A stretch of 64,000 bases of DNA, taken from positions 18,850,156 to 18,914,155 of the forward strand of contig CM057169.1 of assembly GCA_029962745.1 (NCBI GenBank). Reading direction: 5' to 3'. Position numbers and translations under genes: made by a program. The notes under the pieces are model-generated. The model worked only from the letters and a program-made list of their open reading frames with translations, did not search any database and was not told where the DNA came from. This DNA comes from Echinometra lucunter. Taxonomy: Eukaryota; Echinodermata; Echinoidea; Camarodonta; Echinometridae. Positions within the stretch are counted from its first letter, which is position 1. The number at the start of each line of letters is the position of its first letter. This document shows positions 1 through 12,900 of the stretch, in pieces.

Positions 1-126
1 GTCATGACAAATCCAATAAATGGGGAAAGAAGGGATGACTTTTTCCTTTGTCAAGCAAGGAAGGAATTGCAGATTAGAATTATTCTGCATGACATATCAA
101 GAAAACTGCATACATAGGTTGTTTAA

Positions 127-531
127 CCCATTCGTGACAGAGGTCCACATTTTGTGGTTTGGCCTAATATCTTTTGATGCAAATCCCTAAAAATCATACC
201 AAATACATGAGCAGAAAGAGCAAAATATTCTACACAAACTGTGCCCATTTTGGTTGCGTCAATATTTGTTGTTTGATGCTGAAATTTTTTTAAAGGAAAA
301 TAAGCATTAAAATCCTTAAATTGGCAATGTGATAGAAAGTTTAAAATCACCGTTTTCCCCTGCAAATTGGCAACTTTTTGACTTCTCATAATTTCTGTCA
401 ATTTATATTCATTTCAGACACATGACGTTTTATAAGAAAAATGTAGCAATAAAATAAAAATGTTGGTGTTGCCAATTTGAAGAATAAAAGCTGATCAAAT
501 TACGCTTTAAATAATTCATGTCACAAATGGG
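127..531 (-). mobile_element. Family F1 TTAA-type MITE (piggyBac-like), copy A
   Basis: A 405-bp element flanked by TTAA at 123-126 and 532-535. Its ends are inverted repeats, CCCATTCGTGACAG on the left and the complement of a CATGTCACAAATGGG right end. TTAA target duplications with ends starting CCC are typical of piggyBac-derived miniature elements. Copies B-E of the same family lie at 2975, 12855, 52709 and 52311. A 92-codon minus-strand frame covers most of the element, ending at the TTAA itself; it is probably not a gene. Confidence 0.85.
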
Positions 532-535
532 TTAA

Positions 536-914
536 GTGCGACAAGGAAATTTATATTCACAGAAAGGAAACATATTCAAAGGAAAGAAAAAAAATGGGCC
601 CTTATGGATAGGTGGTCACTAAAGCGGGCTTGAATACACCAAGGATCAAATACTAAATCTGTTTTAGCCTGTTGAGCACAATTGGATGTCAGTAAAACAT
701 GCATTTTCCATAGAACCTAGCCTGAGTTATCTTGGGATTAGTTTTCAACAAGGTAATGCTAATGTATAGCACATGACTATCAAATATGAAAGAATATTGT
801 TCTCCTGCTAAAGTCTATCAAGCAAAATAGTCCCTATGGACAGTGAATGTAATTGAGATGAATGAAGGGATTGCCAATTTTACAACTTTTATTATGAGAG
901 ATGAAAAAGCTTAC
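536..914. other. CENP-I intron remainder, no feature seen
   Basis: AT-rich sequence between the F1 element and CENP-I exon 10. No exon-like frame with splice sites and no recognisable repeat was found. Confidence 0.5.
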
Positions 915-3900
915 CATGGAAAGGGTATATTCTGAATCTGCTGATCATTTTGAGGATATACGGCCTGTAATCTTGACCGTTCCATGTCAAGAGATATCTG
1001 GTTAAGAACTGCTCACAAACTGGTACACTCTCCTGTCAAATCAAAAATAAAAATACATTTAAAAGAAAATATACGGATACACTCAAAACATTCATGAAAT
1101 ATCTTTGTACACCACAGTGGTAATTATAAACAAAGATATCAAAATTCTTTAAGAATTAAATTCCTCTTCTGTCTCAATTAACACTGCTTATCACACATAA
1201 CATTCAAAACATCCCAGTTGAGATGTAACAGAGGATTCTTTATTAGAATCTGAAAAGGGGGGGGGGGGGGGGTTACATTTTTTTCTCATACATACAGAGC
1301 TAAGTTTAAACAACCTCTCACATATATCTAAATATGGTCTGATTTGCAACCAAGCATACTGAATACCAGAATTTGGGGCAAATTTTTAATTATATAATTA
1401 TTATCTAATTATTCAATTATATAATTCTTTAAAGTTGCCTTTAAACACAACTTTTTATGCAGGACCTTCACAACAGATTTTCTAACATGAAATTCTCCTC
1501 TTCTTTTGTATACCTGAATAAAATCCATAAAGTTGATCAACAGCTGGAGCAGCTGTTCTGTTCTCTCATTACTGCTTCCTGAATCCAAGAGCTCTGTGGA
1601 GAAAAAAATGTTATATTTCAATTAATGTATTTACCCATTCAAGTAGAATATATTCATAAAATTGTATTTTAAACATAGCAGCTTCTTAGCACACTTCCAT
1701 AACATTCACCTTGCATAGAGATAAATAAGGTACTGGTTATTGGTTAATGGTTTGTTTTACGTGAAAGCATGCATGCTCGTAAGTAAGCAACCAGAGGACC
1801 GATGGTTTTATATCCTCTCAGAGGGACCTGGTAACGAGGATTAATGCCTTACCGAAAGACACTAGTGCATCAACATGGTTTCGAACCAAGCAAACCATAT
1901 GATCCATAGTTCCGTGACGTATCCACTATATCACAAAACCCCTACATGTGTCACAGGTGCAGAATTGTAATATTTACTGAAGGCAACTACAGGGAAAATG
2001 ATACACTGTCTTAAAGGGGGGTATCCAATGCAGAAACAATGTAAGCTCATTTAAAAGAGCATGATTTTATTAGTAGAAAATCATCTGCCTCAAGTTTTTG
2101 AAAAAGTCGTGTTGCCAAGGAAACCCCCAAATGTGGTAAGATTTCAGGATATTTTTGACCCCTCAGCTGTGACCCAGTTTCAACTGGGTACCCACTTTGA
2201 CGTCGCAATGAAGTTAAAGTGGGTACCTTGTCAGGCAATTCTAGCAAAATGCGCGCAAAGTATAATACATATTGTACAGTCTAGCGTGCAGCACAACTGC
2301 AATGCGTGAAGCTGGGTACCCACTTTTACGTCATACCTCATACTCAAATTTTTTGGTCAACTCTTGACTTTTTATGAGAAAATTAGCCAAAATGCACTGA
2401 TTTCGATTGATCATTGATCATATTTTTAATGTTATTCTTCTTAGAATTTTATTCTCGATCATATATAAAAAAAAAAATTACCATTGTGTAATCACTTTAA
2501 AGCCCTTTCATCAGTTATGCAAATGGAAAGGTATTGTATGAACACAATTCACTGTACCTGTTTGGAGTTTCTGTGAAAGCCAAAAGTTGAGTCTTTGTGC
2601 AGTAGCCTGATCCCTCCTGCATGCAATCAGATACTGCAAGACAGGTGACCGCAAGACTGCTGCAGCCTGGCTTGGAAGCTGGGTTGGACCATGGTGAAAA
2701 GAGAATAAAAACTTGTTCACATATGAAGTGCAAAACCCCCACGGTGTTTCTTTTGGTGCGTACAAGTAAATGGGATGAGGAGCAAAAAGAATAGAAAAAA
2801 AAGAAAAGAAATGCTGAGGCATGAGGGGTATTCTTTGCCTCCCGGCAACAAAAAATGTAGACCAATTAATTTCTTCTTATCAAGTTAGCGCCACATATGA
2901 CATCATGAGTTTGTTTGCACAATTTTGGGCAAAAATCTCTTTTATTTAAGCATGAACTATTTTTCATGTGTTAACCCATTCGTGATAGGAATTATTTAAA
3001 GCCTAATTTGATCAGCTTTTATTCTTCAAATTGGCAACACCAACATTTTTATTTTATTGCTACATTTTTCTATAAAACATCACGTATCTGAAATGAATAT
3101 AAATTGACAGAAATTATGATGAGAAGTCAAAAAGTTGCCAATTTGCAGGGGAAAATGGTGATTTTAAACTTTCTATCACATTGCCAATTTAAGGATTTTA
3201 ATGCTTATTTTCCTTTAAAAAATTTTCAGCATCAAACACCGAATATTCACGCAACCAAAATGGGCACAGTTTGTGTAGAATTTTTGACTCTTTCTGCTCA
3301 TGTATTTGGTATAGTTTTTAAGGCTCTGCAACAAAAGTTATTAGGTCAAACCACAAAATGTGGACCTCTGTCACGAATGGGTTTATGCACATCTCATTAT
3401 CATAAGTGGCGCAACAACAAAAAAAAAAAAAAAAAAATGCAGGGGTTTTTCCCCAGGGTGTGCCACTGCATATCTGAATGAGCCTTAGTAGTGTCAAGGG
3501 ACAAAGGCCACAGATAGAATGTAAGTTCCTTGAAAATGTTTTGGATAATACTGAAGAGAAAATTGTCTTTTTGCAAGGCAACAAATACATCAAGAACTAT
3601 ATGTTTGCCTTTGTTGGTGGCCAAAAGACATCTCTCCAGAAAAGCTCCACAGTGGAGCTGCCAAAAGAGGAGTACTAAAGGAGTACTTATAAAAAAGAAC
3701 TGGGATGGTGTCTGACTGAACTGAAGAGTGATTGGAAAATGGAGAAGGAATAAGGAACAGGAAAAAAACTAACAGATGACTCAGATGTGTGGACCTGCCC
3801 TTAGAACTCCTTATTGTGCATTCACTGCTTATCACGATCCTTATACAGACAGGTTCTTTAAACGAAAAAAAATATATAAAGGGGGAATAAAGATCAACAA

Positions 3901-6900
3901 ATTACTTTTCCTTACCTCTAGGTGGTCAAAATTGTTGAGGAATTCATCGAAGGATTTGACTTGCTCAAGGGGTACTTTGGTCATGACCTCTGCCCTGGGG
4001 TCAAGGGTCGAGTATGCAGAGCGAAGGTCAGGTACAGGGTTCAGTTTCCTCCTCTTGTGCACCTGAAAAAGAATTTGAACCAGAACTTCAGCAACGACTC
4101 TTCATACACGTTTGTTCCCTTCTCTGGGGCCCTTTTTAATCAGTTGACTAATACATTCTCTCATTCCCATAGACTCAATACAGGGGCCGGCTAGTTCCAG
4201 CAGCCAATAGGTTAAATCCACCCTCCATCAGAAGAAACAAGGAGATACTAGTAAAGGGTCGATTGCAGTACAGTCTGCAGGCAAAAGTATAACTGTAAGT
4301 AAGGTTAGTGTATTAAGAGCTAAAAATATTGCAGCATCATGCCAAGGGAGTGTTTCATCAAGTGTCTTGTCAGTGATATTTACCGACAACTGTTATAAGC
4401 TAATTGAAATCCTTGCATCTGATTGGCTGAGAGCAAATCTGTCAGTGAAAATCACTGACAAGACACTTTATGAAATGCTCCCATGATGTCACTTTTGTTT
4501 CTAAGACAACCAAGATGACTACCTACCATGCCTATGTCTGTGATTGTTCTATGAGCTGCATCCCTCTGCATGCTGGTACTGGCTGGTTGTCTCTCCTGGA
4601 TCCTCTCTCTCGCCTTGCGCACTTCGGATGTCCAGGTGCGGTCTGTCAGCCTGAAGTACGCCCTCTGTGTTGATGGGAGGGACAGCAAGACGAGATGAGG
4701 TGCAAAGACCTTGTAGATGGACAGGAGGCCTGTGATGTGGGGGGTTGGACCCTGGAAATAAATGGTTTAAAATAACATAAAATGAATTCAACAATAACAA
4801 AATAACTGTCTTCTGACTAACAAGTATCTCTGGCCTTCAGCAAAGTCTTTCACCTGTCCCGTTCAATGATTTTCCTTGTCATCCTTGTTACTCATTAGTG
4901 GCTGTTCAGTTCCACAACATTTGCTCCAGCGACAATTGCTCCCATGGAAAACCTGTTAAGCCAAACATAAAACATAACCCCAAACCTAACAATAACCTTA
5001 ATCCTTATCCTCACATTACTCTGAACCTAAATCCCTATCACAACCCTAACCCTACGTCTTTGAAGAAATTAAGAGAGGAGAAAGTATTGTCGCAGCAGCA
5101 AATGTTGCGTCACCCGGCTATTCATACCTTCTTCTTTTTTTCAAAGTTTTGTTAAGGAGACAACAACCACTGTGTGTCTGACAAGATTCCCAGGAGGTAT
5201 CAAGGAAGTTCATCTACTGACTGATGATGCCCTTGCCTGGGTGTGCAACCTGGAAGTGTCATTATAACATTTTGAACATGTTTAATAATAATAATGTAAT
5301 AAAAGTGGGTTCTTGTACAGAGCTCATGTCTATCAGAAGTGACACTCCTGGTGCTCCACTGTTATTACTCCGGCTTTAGCATGGCTGTCATCAAGGCGCT
5401 CTGGCAATTCAAGGTAATTCTTCCTACCAGATATCCATTTACTACACCTGCATCGAGAGTGACAATATTATTGTAGATTAATGTCTTGCCAAGAGACATT
5501 TGTGCAACGGCGGGACACAAATTGCCAATCTTGTGATCTACAGTGCGGTGATGTATCCACTATACCACGACAGAAAGAAGTAGATATATCATATATTTCT
5601 TGAAAAAATGTTATTGGATGGTTATGTTTCCTTTCTCAGGACTCAGACTAAATTCAGGAAAATGAAGAGAGAGGATACTTACTACTCTTCTCTGTACACT
5701 AAGAAGTTTTCTCACTCTGTGAGCAATGACGTCCTCTTTTCTTGTCAAGAGATAGAGGAGATGGCAGGCATGGGGGCACTGAGAAAAAAAAAAAATACAT
5801 TTGTGGTTAAGTTAGTCTAGAAGAAGACCCATATTGATCATTTTTCTAGTTACATGACATTTTCCGGAAAAGGTGTAGCACAAAAATGTATGTTGCCAAA
5901 CTTGTTGAAGGAAAAACATTACCATAAACATTAATGACCTTCATGATATCAAGATGTCACACATAGCATTTTCAAACATCTATTGATCTTATGATTTTGT
6001 TTTTTAAAAGCTGATAAAATGAATTCTTTGATTTTTTAATAAACAGGGGGGTATTCTTACTGAAATTTTGGCAGTATTATCTAGAATAAAGGAAGCAGAT
6101 GATTAAGACTCTAAAATGAAATTTACACTTACTAATGTGTCATTCTCAATGAAATAGAAGATCATGCCATACAAAGCATGAAGCTTTTCTGTGCCATCCA
6201 AAAGGTCAAAGGTCAATATGATCCACTTCAGAAGCAATGCCTGGTAAGTAACAATAACAATGGAATATGATTAGAAAGTAAGATTAGGTGAAACACCCCA
6301 CCGTGTCAAAAGACACACATACATGATACACACACACTCATCTCTTCAAGATAAGCATACGATTAGGAAGTAGGATCATGAGGCACATTACAAGATAGAT
6401 AAAAAGACAGTGCTACACGCTTACACATATGACTTTTACTGAGTTGTCTTGTTTGGAATCAGTAATGAGTGACCAATGCTCTGACTTTCACATTTAAATT
6501 CATATAAGAGATGTGAAGCTGAACTACAAAGTCTTCAGAAGCATCATTTTGAAAGCAAATGAACTTCACACCTTGATCATTGCCCTTTGATCAAGCAAGC
6601 ATGCGGAAAACCAAATGTGTGATAGCCTGAGCACTTCACTAAGCATTTGAATGGTCTCAAACTGTTTGTCCAATTTTATAATAAGCAACTTTTCTAAGCA
6701 CATTACCTTTTTGCCCACAAATTATAAGAGATATTAGAATGGGGTAAAACATTTCTAAACTCTGGGTCTTGTGACACAAAGCTTGGCGATTGTTGGTACA
6801 ATTGATTTTTATGATTGCACATAGTGATCAATGCAATCAATCGTAAAAATCAAATCTACGATCAATTGTTAAGCTTTGTGTCACAAGACCCAAGACCCAG

Positions 6901-9900
6901 GGGCCCTGATCTTACTTGTATTTCATGAGAAGGTTTATTTGTGCACATCCAGGAGATACTCTGTACGGCTGCATCTTCTGGGATGCTATCCGCTGGTATC
7001 AGATTCTTGATGAGACGGGAGCTGGTGGAATTAGCTGCAAGTGGAAATTTCATTTTAAAAAACAGGGGCAAAGAAGAAAGCAGAATGGTATTGAACCTCT
7101 TTCGCTATGGCTACAGCCAGGTTTTTCAATAGATAATTGTTTGCTTTTGGTCCAAATTCAGTGCACTGTGGTCTTGCAGCACCTAACGAAAATTATATAG
7201 GAGTACAAAAATGATTTCAGAAGGTTGAAAGTACTGACATATCAAGTACCCTTGTTAGCATTCTTGGGGGAATTATCCTTTGGCATATACATATTCTGAA
7301 ATAACTTGTACTTGGTACCTATGCAATTGAAGGGTCCTGTAAGAGTCACGCCCCTCACACATTGTGTACAGTGTATGTGGGGCTGCATCAATTTCAGTAC
7401 TCGTTGACCTCCAAGTAGAATAGGTTAAATCATCACAATAATTATCAAAATTCTGGAAAACCATTTCCTTTTGCACTCCAAAAATGATAAAATATCTTAT
7501 ATTCTCGCAATTCCTTTGATACTGTACTGGTCACCTTGATAAAGTGCATTTTTCAGTCAGTATTGGCCAGCAAACTTACTCATTTGAAATTCACAAGTTC
7601 AGCAGGTAGCTATATCGGTTTATTGGTAGGCCGATGCAAATATAATACTCATGACACAGGTCTTTTATAACTATGGAGGCTTAACTTGGCCATTTAATAG
7701 GAGGATGAATTGACGCGATGACGATGACGACATGTCTTGACTAGGCACCCGATGAAGTGATAGTCTTGTCTTCAGACCTTTACAATAGTAATATCACTAC
7801 ACCTCCCTTTCTTTAAAAAGAACTTGTTTTTACTTTTTGTTTAGACAAGTACAAGTATTTTTCATCTTGTGCCTTTACATTTAAAGACATGATAACATTT
7901 TCTTTGAAGCCTGTTTAACCTTAGTTTCTGTAAACAGCCTTCAATATGATAAACATACAATGTGCATAATCATGTGGTGCTGAAATAATCATGTTGCCCG
8001 AAAACTTCTGAGAGAGAGTCTTTGTAATTAGAGTCGTTTCAAAATAATCATTCTTCAGTCCTTGGCAATTTCGTTGATAATAAATGTTTCCAAATCCTGT
8101 GAAATTATAAGTTCAGTTCAGGTTTGATTTTGATTTCTTGAAGGTTTACAGTTTCTTTCAAGTTAGTGTTTCTTCAATTCACTGTTCAATTAAGCGAGCT
8201 GGTGGCTTCACGTTGCGTCCACTCCTGGTTGTATATGTAGCAGTTGATGGGGCAGATGTTGATGGTGCATCTACTGCTTGGGGGCTAGCATCATCATCTC
8301 TTGGATGTGCATCATCGTCGTCGATATCATGCGACGGATACTGGTCTGTATGTGGGGCTGGCCTGATGTGACGGCGGTTCCTTCGACGTGTCACACCATA
8401 TTCAGTTTCTATCAGATAAGACCGATTTGGTAGTTCGGCCTTGACAATGCCTTGCTGTGACCATCTGTTGGTTTGCGTATCAAGAAGTCTGACATGCTGA
8501 CCGATGTGAAGCTTTGGAAGATCACGAGCATGTTGGTCATAGCGTTGTTTCTGTTTCGCCTTCTGCCTTTCCTTCCTTTCCTTCACCTGACGAGGATCAA
8601 TGTTCTGTGGATTAAGAAGGTTGTCCATCATAGGCAGGTTAGATCTCAAGCGGCGATTGTAGAGGAGTTCTGCAGGGGATTTGCCACAGTCGAGTGGTGA
8701 GCTTCTGTAGATTTGAAGAGCTCGGTAGATGTCTTGACCACTCTGCTGGCACTTGCGCAGTAGATTTTTGGCTATCTTGACTGCTCCCTCTGCGCGACCA
8801 TTGGACTGGGGATAGTATGGACTGGTTGTTGTGTGGACAAAATCCCAGTCAGTTGCAAAGGCTTTGAACTCACGACTTGCGTATTGAGGACCATTGTCTG
8901 ATACTAGTTCACAAGGTGTACCGTGTCTAGAGAATATCTCCTTCAACTGTGTGATCACGGCTTGGCTGCTTGTTGTTGTCATAGTACGTAGCTCGATGAA
9001 CTGGGAGTAATAGTCTACGACAACTAAGTAGTCTTTACCATTGAATGTGAACAAGTCGGATGCGACTTTTTGCCATGGTCTCTCTGGAGTCTGGTGATGT
9101 TGCAGACTTTCTTGCTGTTGTTGGGGTTTGTACATCATACATGCTGTACAATTTTGAACCATTTCAGTGATATCATGGTTCATCTGCGGCCAAAAGAGAA
9201 CTTCACGTGCCCTTCTCTTGCACTTCTCTATACCCAAATGTCCTTCATGTATCTTGTTGAGCATTTGCTTTCTCATTGATACTGGAACTACAATTCTGCT
9301 ACCTTTTAGGATTAAGCCATTGGCTTCTGAAAGCTCATTTTTGACATTCCAGTATGGTCTAAGAGTCATTGGACATTGGTGTTTTGCAGCTGGCCATCCT
9401 GTGTTGATGACTTGACTGAGCTGCTGTAGTGTTTCATCTTTCTTTGTCTCTTCAACAAATTGTGTCTTTCTGTTTGTAGTCACAGGTAGTGTTTCGATGA
9501 TAGCATCTACATAGACTTTGATGTCTTCTTCGCGTTCTTGATTCTGTTCAGCTTCAGGATCTACTGCTCTTGACAATGCATCTGCAGTATACATGAATTT
9601 GCCAGGCGTGTAGGACACTTTCAAGTCGTATCTCTGCACCCTGATCAGAAGACGTTGGATCCTTAGTGGACAGTCACTCAGTGGCTTGGTAAACAATGGA
9701 ATGAGTGGCTTATGATCTGTCTCTACTTCTATCACTTGACTGTAGATATACTGGTGGAATCTTTCACAACCGTATGTGATAGCTAGCAATTCTTTTTCTA
9801 TCTGAGCGTAACGTGTCTCTGCATCAGTCATAGCTCTAGATGCATACGCTATCGGATGCCAATTCTGTTGATGTTGCTGTAGGAGAACTGCTCCTAGGCC

Positions 9901-12900
9901 ATTCTTGGAAGCGTCAGCTGATATCTTCGTGGGCTTTGTGGAATCATAGAAGTGTAGCACTGGCTGCTTCATCAGAGTTTCTTTCAACTCGTGCCATGCC
10001 TTTTCTTGTTCATCTTCCCACATCCACTCTGTATTCTTGTCCAGTAGGACTCTGAGGGGAGCTGACCTTGTAGATAGGTTTGGAATGAACTTGCTTTGGT
10101 AATTTATCATTCCCAAGAAACGTTGTACATCTTGTTTGCAGGCTGGTCTAGCCATGTTTCTGATGGCTGTAACCTTTTTTGGATCTGGACTGATTCCATT
10201 TTGAGTGATCATGTCACCAATGAAGGTTAACTGGTTCACACTGAACTCACACTTGTCTCGATTGAGTTTTAGGTTTGATTTGCGTGCAATGTCTAAGACT
10301 TGCCTCAGACGATCATCATGTTCGTCCTGAGTGCTTCCATATACCACAATGTCATCCATCATAGTATTGACACCTGGTACATGTACAAACATGTTGTGTA
10401 TTATCTTGTGAAATACTTCTGGTGCACTACAGATACCAAATGGTAACCTGAGAAATCTGTATCTACCAAAGGGTGTTATGAATGTACATAGTTTTGAACT
10501 TTGTTCATCCAACTCAATTTGCCAAAATCCACTGGAAGCATCTAGTTTGCTGAAGTACTTTGCATTGGCAAATTCTGCTGTGATTTCATCACGTGATGGT
10601 AACTGATAGTGTTCTCGTTTGATCACTTTGTTTAGGTCTCGCGGGTCTAAACATACCCTAAGCTTTCCATTCTTTTTAGTCACGACAACTAATGATGAGA
10701 CCCAATCTGTTGGCTCATCCACTGATTGAATGACATTCATGCGCTCCATTTTGTCTAATTCTTGCTTTAGTTTGTCACGAATTGGAAATGGAACTTTGCG
10801 ACATGCGTGTTTCACTGGCTGTGCGTTTTCTAGCAACACAATATGATGTTTTCCTGGCAAACATCCTAGGCCTTCGAACACATCTGAGTATTCATCAACA
10901 ATTGCATTGTTTGAGTTCTTTTCAACGACATGGACGCGCTTCACAAGTTTCAGCCTTTCGCAATCTTGTAAGCCAAGTAATGGTTGACTATTGCCAGGCA
11001 CTACAAAAAATGCCATGTTGTGGGAAATACCCTTGTATCGGACTTGCGTATAGCAGCGACCTTTTGCAGGAATACGCGTTCCACCATATCCTGACAACTG
11101 TGTTGTCACCGAATGCAACTTTGGTTTCGGTTTCAGTTTCTGATAGACTGATTCAGAAATTGTACTTGTTTGCGCTCCTGTATCAAGCTTGAAGTTTACT
11201 AGAGTTTCATTGACCTCAATCTCAGCTTTCCACTCATCCTTTGACCCATCTCTATCGATAGCATCAACAAGGAATTCAGTAGGGGTTTTGGTAACAAATC
11301 CCGTATCTTCTCGCAATTCATTGACTGCTTTGTGTATTGGTGTCTTACAACACTTGGCAAAGTGATTACGTAGTCCGCACTTTCGACAAATCTGACCTTG
11401 AGCCGGACAATTACTCTTACCATGGAAATTACCACACCTGGTACAGGCATTCCTGGATTTCTGAGTGGATTTCTGACCTTGACCCTGTTTCGGTCTCACA
11501 TTTTGACTAGTACCTCGAGTTTGTCTGGAATTTTGTTTGTGTTTTGTACCTGGAAAGGATTTTCTCTTACTACCGAGAGCATCTACTGACAAATTCTCAT
11601 CCTGGGAACACAGCTCTTTGGCCTGAGCTCGTGTAGTTTCAGCAGCACGACACAACTGCAAAGTCTTTTGAAGATTCAAGTCTTCTTGTCTCAACAATCT
11701 CTCTCTCACGCTATTATCAGTCATTCCACAGATAATGCGATCTTGTATCAAACTCTCAGTTAGCTCTCCAAATTCACATGACTGTGCCTTGTTTCTCAAA
11801 TCTGTTGCATACTGATCAATTGTCTCATGTGTGTTTTGTGAGCGTGTGAAGAACTTGTGTCTTTCATATGTGACATTTCTTTTAGGCATGCAATATTCTT
11901 CAAATTTCTTCATGACAACTTTCAACTTCATCTTGTCATCATCATTTGCAAAGACAAATGTGTTATACACTTGCAAGGCTGCATCACCTATGCAATGCAA
12001 GAATAATGAGCATTGGGATTTATCCTCTTTCTCAGCCATTCCACTGGCTACATTGTACAACTCAAATCGCTGTCGGAACTTTTTCCAATTTTCCGCGATA
12101 TTTCCGGTCAACAAATCTAGCGGTGCTGGTTGACTAAGACTAGTAGCCATGATGGATATGTGTACAGATATTATGTATGGTGAGGGGTTATTAGTGTGTC
12201 AATGTTAGAGCCGATCCCTACAATTAAACTAATCACTAGTTTAGTTGCTGCCCTAGTGGCTTATAGCACTTATTTACACTATTTAGTTCAGTTTATTTAG
12301 ACAACTATGCAATGCTCGAGTTACCTATATCATTTAGATCATAGCGTAACCAGCATTCACAGTTCCTTCACCGAGGCAATCACAACTGCATTGCATTGAT
12401 CACAACAATCAGCTGTTTAGTCACTTCACGTTCACGTTAGTACACACACAGTATGCATGCAATTCACACTCAATTCACTATTGCGCAATCTATCACGTAC
12501 GCTGAATTGATACGACGTCATCGGCTTCTCCCGGTCCGTACCTTAAAATTATCCTCCTATTCTTCCTTACCACTGGATTCGATGATCCTGACACCATATA
12601 TCGGTTTATTGGTAGGCCGATGCAAATATAATACTCATGACACAGGTCTTTTATAACTATGGAGGCTTAACTTGGCCATTTAATAGGAGGATGAATTGAC
12701 GCGATGACGATGACGACATGTCTTGACTAGGCACCCGATGAAGTGATAGTCTTGTCTTCAGACCTTTACAATAGTAATATCACTACAGTAGCACCACTTG
12801 AATTTGCCAGCAGTTGCAGCAGTACAGTCACATGTGGTTGTGATGTTGTTTTAACCCATTCGTGACAGAAGGTCCACATTTTGTGGTTTGGTCTAATAAC

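Larger units (their letters stand above)
7611..12787 (-). mobile_element. Intact Ty3/gypsy LTR retrotransposon, SURL/Steamer (Mag lineage)-like
   Basis: A 5177-bp provirus-like insertion, transcribed on the minus strand (the same sense as CENP-I, in whose intron 2 it lies). Seen directly: two 191-bp LTRs with no difference between them, 5-bp GTAGC duplications, a primer-binding site next to the 5' LTR, a polypurine tract next to the 3' LTR, a 446-nt leader and a single gag-pol frame without stops. From family knowledge, short LTRs, one fused frame of about 1330 codons and a total length near 5 kb match the clam element Steamer and the sea-urchin SURL elements. Identical LTRs imply a recent insertion. 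No envelope-like frame is present. Confidence 0.95.

Noticed and set aside
8138..8371. Plus-strand frames across the gypsy polyprotein
   Set aside because: Shadows of the gag-pol frame on the opposite strand.
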